Source: Pegoplata infirma
Lineage: Eukaryota; Arthropoda; Insecta; Diptera; Anthomyiidae
Reading direction: 5' to 3'
Length of the DNA: 64,000 nt
NCBI GenBank assembly: GCA_963921195.1
Contig: OY992539.1
Span: 97,844,964 to 97,908,963, forward strand
Position numbers and translations under genes: made by a program. The notes beneath the pieces are model-generated. The model was given only the letters and a program-made list of their open reading frames with translations. It was not told the origin of the DNA and did not search any database. Of this stretch, positions 56,788-64,000 are shown one piece after another (within the stretch, counting starts at the first letter, position 1; each line of letters opens with the position of its first letter).

Positions 56788-57880
56788 CTAGTACTCTTTG
56801 TCAGTTAGATCGTTATAAATTGGTGAAATCGAAAAAAAAATTTCATACATAGAGTTCAATCAAGGAAATTTGTAGTTAAATTAATTATAATTGCAACACA
56901 TTAAACTACAACTACTACACCCAAAAAATTTCCCAGTTACTGGCTACTAAGAATTTAACTAAGTCCCAGTTAAAATACACCTAACTGAGCCCCAGTTGTT
57001 TTCACTCGGTTGATGGTAACTAATTTTATAAACAATTTTTAATTCAACTGAATTTCCAGTTACAGGCAACAGAATATTAGTTAAATTTGTGAAATCGTTG
57101 AAAATAGTTAATAATAACTGGTTAATAAATAAAAATTGTCAATGGGAACTGATGATTTTTCTTTTAGTTTCACCATTAAAAAAAATATTTTTTATTTTTA
57201 ACACTGTTATTTTATTTAAGACATCATTACATTACAAAAACCATATAAAATCAGATTTTGAATTATCACATCTCAGATTTAGAACACCAAATTCTACAAA
57301 TTCTACAGCCTCCTATCATATTTCTTCATACGAATTTATTTTCCATCTGAAATAAATATTAGTTTTTTTATAACGGAAAGACACAAATTTGCAAATAAAC
57401 TTACCATTTGAAAATAAAAATCCGTGAGGGATTTTTTTCCTTTTTTATTTATATATATTTTTATAAAAACGATGTTGGTTTTTGAAATATGTAAATAAAT
57501 AAATGAAATATTATTAACAGGGTAACTGATAGATAGTTTTAATTAATTGAAAATCCAGTTGTTTGTCACTAACCCAGTTATTTTAAAATTATTTCAAATC
57601 AACTATGAATTTTCGTAACTATCTAACTGGGGAATTTTTTCGGTGTACAGGTATTATATAATAAGTTTAACAAGCTAAATATATCAGTCCAAAACTAGTA
57701 CTCATTGTCAGTTAGATCGTTATAAATTGGTGAAATCGAAAAAAAAAAATTCATACATAGAGTTCAATCAAGGAAATTTGTACTAAAATTAATTATAATT
57801 GCAACATATTAAACTACAACTACTACAGTTATTATAAAATAAGTTTCCCAAGCTATATCAGTCCAGAACCCAAAACCTTG
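56788..57880. repeat. Tandem duplication of about 180 bp, one copy interrupted
   Basis: CCAAAACTAGTACTCTTTGT.. at 56788 and CCAAAACTAGTACTCATTGT.. at 57691 begin two near-identical units. The first is split by the CACCC element at 56918-57645 and resumes at 57646. The second is uninterrupted and supplies the empty site. Confidence 0.88.
56918..57645. mobile_element. CACCC TIR element, 728 bp, with empty site
   Basis: CACCCAAAAAATTTCCCAGT and the reverse of CACCGAAAAAATTCCCCAGT, with TA at 56916-56917 and 57646-57647. The neighbouring repeat has ACTACTACAG with one TA (57824-57825). Both ends contain repeated CCAGTTA/TAACTG words. No coding capacity. Its ends and target preference resemble the CACTC family. 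Confidence 0.92.
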
Positions 57881-58208
57881 AAGGGAGCCTAAAGATACTC
57901 TCTGACAACACAACACTGATCAGTATCCTCATAATTTGTTTGTCTCATTGCTTGGGTGTACCACATAGGGTTGCCAGACGGCCTGGATTTTTCAGTTATT
58001 TTGGGTCTGGTCCAGTTTCCAGTTAAAATATAATTTTTTAAGTTAAAAAAGAATTTCTTTAATTTAAACAATTATTTTTTTATTAAATAGTTGTATATTT
58101 TACAACTTTTTTGGACTACTTTTTGAATAAAATATAAATCATGAATAAAACATAAATGTATATTTTGGCTACTGCAAAGTGTGTTTTTTTCTTCTTTTCA
58201 CTCCCTTT

Positions 58209-58841
58209 TTTATACCCTCCACTCAGTGATAGAGGGTATATATAAGTTTGTCATTCCGTTTGTAACTCATCGAAATATCGGTCTGGGACCCCATAAAGTA
58301 TATATATTCATGATGACCGATCGATTTTAAGACATTCTAGCGATGTCCGTCTGTCCGTCTGTCTGTCTGTCTGTCTGTGGAAAATGCTCTCACGGACAAA
58401 ATGTTGCACAGAGATGACTGAAACTTAACATATTTATTGGAAGTTCTCCCGAGAAGTTTGGTATTGCATTTGAGTGGTATCGGTTTAGCGGTTCAAAAGT
58501 TATGAACGAAAATGTAAGCACACCTCAAAAATTTCAGTACATTCCACATAACCTAAAAATACAAAATGCTTTAATTCGGCTTCTGGTTAACATATGTGAA
58601 CATAATTGAACACCAAATGGTATTTAAACAAGTACGAACATATTTTTTGACAACAAAAAGAAAAAAATCGCGGATTTTCTTTTTTACCAAAATTTTTTTC
58701 GCGGAAATTTTTTTTCAAAATTTTTTATTTTTTTTTCAAAAGTAATTTCCTTTTTAATAAAGATTTTTGCAAAAATCTTTTTGAAATTGTGGAGGGTATC
58801 ACTACATTCGGCAAGGCCGAATTAAACTTTTTTACTTGTTA
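58209..58841 (+). mobile_element. DINE-1-like element, the most complete copy
   Basis: 5' TTTTATACCCTCCACTCAGT then GATAGAGGGTATA; TCATCGAAATATCGGTCTGG; CATTCTAGCGATGTCCGTCT then (GTCT)n; the CACATAACCTAAAAATACAA block; 3' GTGGAGGGTATCACTACATT, the hairpin TTCGGCAAGGCCGAA, and TTTTTTACTTGTT. The order matches fly DINE-1/INE-1, nonautonomous Helentron-related elements without TIRs or target duplications. Confidence 0.8.
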
Positions 58842-59406
58842 TTACTTTTTTGAACATCTCGGGCAGTCTAACGTTGATTTCGGCACGAATGTTTTCCTTG
58901 AGCTCATCGACGATCTAAGGATTTTTTCGAACATTTTGCTTTACAAATAATCCCAAAAAATAGAGGGGTCAAATTAGCAAATGAGGGTTAATTATTGTCG
59001 CCATTTTTTGACACCTTACGTCTTTCAAAATCCAGCTGAAAATGTTCCATTTTCCAGTTATTTGACTTTAAGTATCTGGCAACCCTAGTACCGTAACATA
59101 ATAAAATCAAGCACTCCTTCTATGTCCAGAAATAATTTCAAAATTTATTATCTTATGATTTCAAAATTTATTAAAATGAAATAAGTCGCCAAAAATAATA
59201 ATTGGGGGTTTATTTCATTTGTATTTTTGGGGACCTATTTTGTAATGAAATACGTCCCCAAATAAAAAATGAATTAAACCCCCAAAAAACGAAATAAATC
59301 CCCAATAATCGTTGTTGTTTTTTTCTGTACAAATTTTTGGGGACTTATTTCATTTTCGTTTTGGGGAATTATTTCCTGGGGGGTTATTTCATGCTGCCAA
59401 TTAATT

Positions 59407-61680
59407 CTTTCGAGAATTCATTCCTTATGATTGATCATTAAACTATCATTACACCGTCCGACAAATTTACAGTTTTGGCTGTACCAAAACATGTCCCAGT
59501 TTTTCTAGATCAATTCGCCTTTTCGCGAAAAATGCAAAAAAAAAAAATTTGCTTTATAGAAAAAATTCACCCCAGTCAGAAAATGGGTATAAAAATAACA
59601 TTTCCGTGTCTCTCATTTTTTTAAATCAATTCGCGTTTTTCGGCTCGAAATATTGATGAAATCCCAAAGTTTAAATATCGCTGTCACCCTACTGCCTTTG
59701 TGAGTATGGCATGATATATGTTCGCATTGACCAAATTTTTAATATTTTTTAAGTCTCTGCCATACTGTACTACAACTGGTATGCAGGTTAGTAAGCAAAC
59801 AAAATCTCTCTCTTACATAAAAAAACAATAACAACATCAACATTCTTTCGCTTAAACAAGAACATTTTTGTGTGCAATACTTTCAAAATCTCGATTATTT
59901 TTTGCTGGAATGTACATATGTATTATTTAAATATTGTTCATACGCAGTATGGGGTATTTTATATTTTAAATTTTAATTTAGACAGTCGTTTTCATATTTC
60001 ACCAGCCCGAAAAAAAAAATTAAATAAAAACTGTAACCAATTTCAATTGTCTTCTATATTTTTCGTTTAATATTTTTCATTCAACATTTTTTAAATCTCA
60101 GCACGATCTCACATAAAACTACATCAACTGAATAAAAAGCCAAACAGGAGTAGAAAAAGAAAAAGATGGAAAATAACTTTTAATTTACCATGACAATCGT
60201 TGACAACACAGTTGCACTCTTATTTTGTACAACTGGAATGTGTACGTGACTACAATGTACATCGATTGTTGAGTGATGTAAAAGGTAACGGATGAAAAAA
60301 ATAAGAACACACAAAATATGAAACCAAAAAATAAAAAAATAAAACTTCAAAATGAAAACTTCAGGATATGAGTGGAACATAATAAATCATCAAGTGATAC
60401 TTATTGTTGAACACAAAAAACAAACAAGTAAGAAAATTATGGCTGGTCAGGGTTGACCTTTTAATTCCTTACACCAGCGTTTTCCGGAAAGTTTTTCCTA
60501 AGTCTAAACATGGACCGATTTTATCTAAATTTTGTAAGATTTTTAATAAGTGTAGAAAACACACACAACTCAAATTTAAGGCTTCTTTTAGTGTTTCACA
60601 GACCGAAGTAACAGTAAATTGTGCAAATTTATTTTAGAGAAACTAATTGTAAGTCCAAAAGTTTTCTACTTATAATCAGACTTGAAGTAAAAGTTATTTC
60701 ACAACCTGTTGTTTGCAATCGAAAATTTTGCTGATTTCATTTAAGGTAAATCCGATCATTTTAACCCGTGGAGCCCTTGTATCAAAGTTTTGGATTTTTG
60801 AAAATTTCAGAAAAATTTGGGATTAATCTTGTAACACGCTATATTTTTTTTAATTTTGGCATGCTGAATAGGTTAGGCTAGGTCGAGTCGTTAAATAAGA
60901 GTTTTTTTAAACTCTAAAGTTTTTTCCATTGACTATTTCGTAGACCTTTAGGCATACTTAAATTCTTAAATTTAATAAGAGCTAAATCAGGCCATTTTAC
61001 GGCGCCCTTCGGTAAAAATTTAAATTTTTGGTAAAAATTTAAATTTTTGGTAAAAATTTTATAAAAAAAGAAAACTTGTAGCAAAGAGCACCAAGGGGTA
61101 AAATGATCGAAATTTCTATTAAAATAAAATTTTTCCAAACACTTGGGAAATTCAAAGGTTTTAAAAAAAAGCCACTTTTAATTTCATATAACTATGTGGA
61201 TGAAAGAAAAAGAAGAGAGTATTCTCAAGAGCTCAAAAGATGCACTGCAGAAAAATCATCATAAATATATTAAAAAATGCAAAAAAATATTTCTCACACA
61301 TTTTTTTTAATTTGTCTCATGTACACATGTACTCGTATATTAGGGTGGAAGAATTTTTTGATTTCACTTAAAGTTACACAGTGGTTGAAAATATAATTTC
61401 AAAAGTCAATTTTATAAAATTTAAACAGCATTTGATAGTTAACCCACTATAGACGAATATAATTGTTTTAGAAAAATTCAGGCAAACGATATTGAAATCT
61501 CTTTTCACAAATTGATAGAGGAAAGGTAAAATTAGACAAAAAAAATTAGAGTCAGATGGGAACATGACTGGGGGCAAAATTAGAGGTGAAAAGGTGAATA
61601 ACTTAACAAAGTTTACAATTTTGTACATAAATGGATCTGTCGCGTTATGTCCCCATAATTTTATTTTTTTATTTTTTATA
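59407..61680. other. No gene or element recognised
   Basis: AT-rich spacer of 2.3 kb. A short tandem of GGTAAAAATTTAAATTTTT occurs at 61012-61060. Small frames at 59870, 60404 and 61628 are unremarkable. Confidence 0.5.
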
Positions 61681-61689
61681 AACTTACTG

Positions 61690-61805
61690 TATTAAATCAG
61701 CTCCTACCGCTCCCACGGAGCCTTATAGAGGGCAATAAGTAAGACCGACCTCTATTATTTTTTGGCCCCAACATTTTGTAGAACAACCCTACCCCCCATC
61801 TCTAC
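61690..61805. mobile_element. Orphan fragment of the 17625-20812 inverted repeat
   Basis: AAATCAGCTCCTACCGCTCC, GAGGGCAATAAGTAAGACCG and CATTTTGTAGAACAACCCTA followed by CCCCCCATCTCTACTTCC reproduce one unit of that element's arm (18132-18250). It ends where the CACTC element inserts at TA. Confidence 0.75.
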
Positions 61806-61811
61806 TTCCTA

Positions 61812-63506
61812 CACTCAAAAAAAAAAGTTTGTAAAATTACAAGTAAAAGGTCTTGTAATTCTAGTTTACTAATATTTTTGTCTTTTTACAAAAATTGTTG
61901 TATATTTAATAAAACGAAAACTACAGTTTGCTTTGTAATTTTACTATTATATGTTGGTAAATTTATTTTACAAATTTTTTAGGTAAATTTACAAAAAAGT
62001 GAATTATTTTTCAAATTAAAAAAATATTACAAGGTGTTTAGTTTTTTTACACAAGAAAACTGTAATTGTACAACATAATTTTACTTGATGTTATTTAGTC
62101 TTTTTACCAAAAAAATGTTTTATTACAAACATTTTTTTTTAAGATCGTTTACAAGGTTTTCAGTTTGAAATGTATGTATTGAAAAGTACAAAATTCCAAT
62201 ATAATTTTACAAAACTTATTTTATTACTAGAATTAATGTTGTTTTACAAAAAAAAAAAAAATAATTATTCAACAATAGGACACGCAAAAATTTTCTAAGT
62301 TCAGATTTTTTTTTTTGCGTTTTGGAGTAAAAAATTTAGTTAAAAATATTTTTTTATAAATAATTTTTACACCATTTTTTGGTAATTTGCGTTAAGTAAA
62401 ATATCACAATTTTTATGTGTTTCTGCTATATAATTGTTCTAGTTTTTTTTTTTTGTATTTTTACCATTTTTTTGGTGATTTTACCATATTTTTTTGGTAA
62501 TTTTTTTTTTAAATTTGGTACCTAAAATGTCGATAGAAAGCTGCCAATTATGAAAAATCAAATTTTTCTAATTTTAACTGGTACTTAAACATCCAATCTA
62601 CAATATCCAAAATTTTTTTTTTCCGATTTTTTAAAAATACTTGTGAAAATAATTAAAAATTCAAAAAATTTTTTTATTTTTTTGACTAATTTTTCTTGAA
62701 AATATAAGAAATTTCTTGTGTAGCCTCCTTCGCAATTCTCATATGTTCTACTTAAGAAAAACGAAATGTCGAAAAAAAATAAAAAAGTGCAGTGTTATAC
62801 ATTAAAAAGTTTGTTAAAAGTGCTCAAGTGAAAAAAAATCTTTTCAGGTTGTTGAAGTGCTACTCCAGCTGCCGTAGAAGGAAAAATAAGATGCACCAAT
62901 GGAAAAAACCTTTAAATTTACAAAACCAATATGTAAATAAACCAATTTTTTTGTAAATTTACAAAACAAATATGAAAATTTAAAAAACAAAATTGTATAC
63001 TTACGAAAAAAGTTGTAATTTTACAAAAATGAAATAGAAAATACAAAAACAATATTGTAAATTTACAAATTTTATGGTTTAACTACTGTTTTTACGGCAA
63101 AAAAATAAGGAAAAATGGTACATATACAATAAAAATTGTAAATTTACCACTTTTTATTGCAAATATACAAGTTTTTTGCATAAAAAACAGTAGTTTAACC
63201 AAATAATTTGTTAATCTACAATTTATTTTTTTCATTTTCTATTTTTCCTTGTAAAATAACAACCTTTTTCTGTAAGTTTACAATTTTGTTTTGTAAATAT
63301 TTTGCAAATTTACAAAAAAAATGTTCACCTCGAAGATGATATTTTACAAAAAAAATTGTAAATTTACATTTTCTTTTGTTAAATCAATTTACAAATTATC
63401 CCCGTAACTTTACGGGGATTCTTGCTAAGTAGTACATATTTTACAAAACCTGCCCCGTAAAATCACGGGGATTTTATGTCATTTTACAAACTTTTTTTTT
63501 TGAGTG
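61812..63506. mobile_element. CACTC-family element, uninterrupted copy, 1695 bp
   Basis: CACTCAAAAAAAAAAAGTTT to TTTTTTTTTTGAGTG, with TA at 61810-61811 and 63507-63508. It is the reference for the nest at 5178-10211. It contains an H1-like fragment (62845), repeated palindromes GTAAATTTAC in the last 600 bases, and the paired CCCCGTAA hairpins near 63400-63475. No transposase. Confidence 0.92.
62770..62900 (+). pseudogene. Histone H1 leader and N-terminal fragment (copy 4)
   Basis: GTTGTTGAAGTGCTACTCCA at 62848-62867 leads into VVESATPAA and then a TAG, the same fragment as at 9375 with one extra stop. The leader CAGTGTTATACATTAAAAAG and GTGCTCAAGTGAAAAAAAA is conserved. The short length makes it weak alone; the matching order in four copies is the support. 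Confidence 0.5.
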
Positions 63507-63508
63507 TA

Positions 63509-63706
63509 TATTATACCTTACTCGTATGCTTTGCTATAAATTTGATCAATTATTTTATACCTTAATGGTATTCTTTGTCATAATGTGGATGCATTACTTT
63601 GAGTCTCATCCCATGTTAAAATCATCAATGCTGCGATGTATAAAATAAGCTATCCTATATCTTATTTTAGACGTTATTTGGTAATCAAAGTTTTGCTTGG
63701 TGCAGT
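63509..63706. mobile_element. CCCAGC-type MITE fragment
   Basis: Reverse complement of 26195-26410 over its length, ending GGTAATCAAAGTTTTGCTTG G near 63701. The outer part on the left is missing, replaced by the CACTC element. Confidence 0.7.
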
Positions 63707-63782
63707 AGATAATTTCAATAAATTTAAAAAATTTGACTCGTATTCATTAGTCATGTAGTATGACTAACCTGACCAACTGCTT

Positions 63783-63850
63783 TTGACTGAAAAGCGGGAT
63801 CGAAAGTTGAAAAAGCGGGATTTTGATCTAAAAAGCGGGATTTTTTATTA
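63783..63850. repeat. AAAAAGCGGGATTTT repeats
   Basis: Three copies of AAAAGCGGGAT with spacers of about 20 bases. Of the same style as the subterminal arrays of hAT-like elements in this window; no TIR was found next to it. Confidence 0.45.
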
Positions 63851-64000
63851 TAAGTGAAATTCGACTTGAACGAACCGACGAATACCCTCCAAGATGCACA
63901 AAATTCTGGAAATACTTTTAAGGGATTGTAATTTTTTTTTATATAAAAATATGCATAAGAACTTTGACTAGAACAATTTTATTTAGATTACGTCAGCAAA

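Larger units (their letters stand above)
54201..59398. mobile_element. 5.2-kb composite hAT-like element with CCCCAAATAAAA arrays
   Basis: AATTAATT at 54193-54200 and 59399-59406. The ends are CGGCAGCATAAAATAACC and the reverse of GGCAGCATGAAATAACCC. About 200-250 bases at each end are degenerate GAAATAAATCCCCAATTTT units, in opposite orientation. The interior is a composite: foldback hairpins, a piggyBac remnant with two MITEs, a CACCC element and a DINE copy. The exact TSD register is uncertain by one base because of the AATTAATT palindrome. Confidence 0.82.

Overview
The window is AT-rich, repeat-dense eukaryotic DNA, most likely intergenic or heterochromatic sequence from a brachyceran, probably calyptrate, fly. 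The placement rests on DINE-1/INE-1-like interspersed elements (paired TACCCTC/GAGGGTA ends, a GTCY microsatellite core, a TCGGCnnGGCCGA 3' hairpin), on several hAT-, piggyBac- and Transib-like elements, and on fragments resembling an insect histone H1 gene. I find no intact host gene, no rRNA, no canonical tRNA and no CRISPR. The protein-like sequence consists of broken transposase-type genes (18589-19744, 38771-40738, 55807-56470) and histone H1 N-terminal fragments carried inside transposons.

Layout. 1-3.6 kb holds the end of a CACTC-type element and several MITE/DINE fragments. 3.65-10.3 kb is a 35-bp satellite array split by a deep nest: a CACTC element, a hAT-like MITE inside it, a second CACTC element inside that, and a third inside the second. 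11-17.3 kb has two hAT-like elements, a 180-bp palindrome and a 442-bp tandem duplication. 17.6-20.8 kb is a 3.2-kb element with about 0.9-kb inverted repeats and a decayed ORF. 21-33.6 kb holds DINE copies, foldback elements and TIR elements with tRNA-like pieces. 34.3-36.5 kb is a Transib-like element with a hAT inside it. 38.1-41.9 kb is a second long-inverted-repeat element carrying a spliced, broken transposase-like gene, followed by a foldback element split by a CACTC element. 46-53 kb holds nested foldbacks, one containing a 3.6-kb hAT-like element that itself contains a solo LTR. 54.2-59.4 kb is a large hAT-like composite containing a piggyBac remnant with two MITEs in it, plus another TA-inserting MITE and a full DINE copy. 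61.7-63.7 kb is another CACTC element.

The most informative features are paralogous empty sites inside the same window. They fix the ends and target duplications of four TA-inserting elements. Exact 8-bp duplications define seven hAT-like insertions. Two themes stand out. First, the CACTC family carries degraded histone H1 leader and N-terminal coding sequence, apparently a gene capture. Second, hAT-like families here repeatedly fill their subterminal regions with a private short tandem repeat, in inverted orientation at the two ends. All family assignments are from reading motifs by eye; no database search was run.
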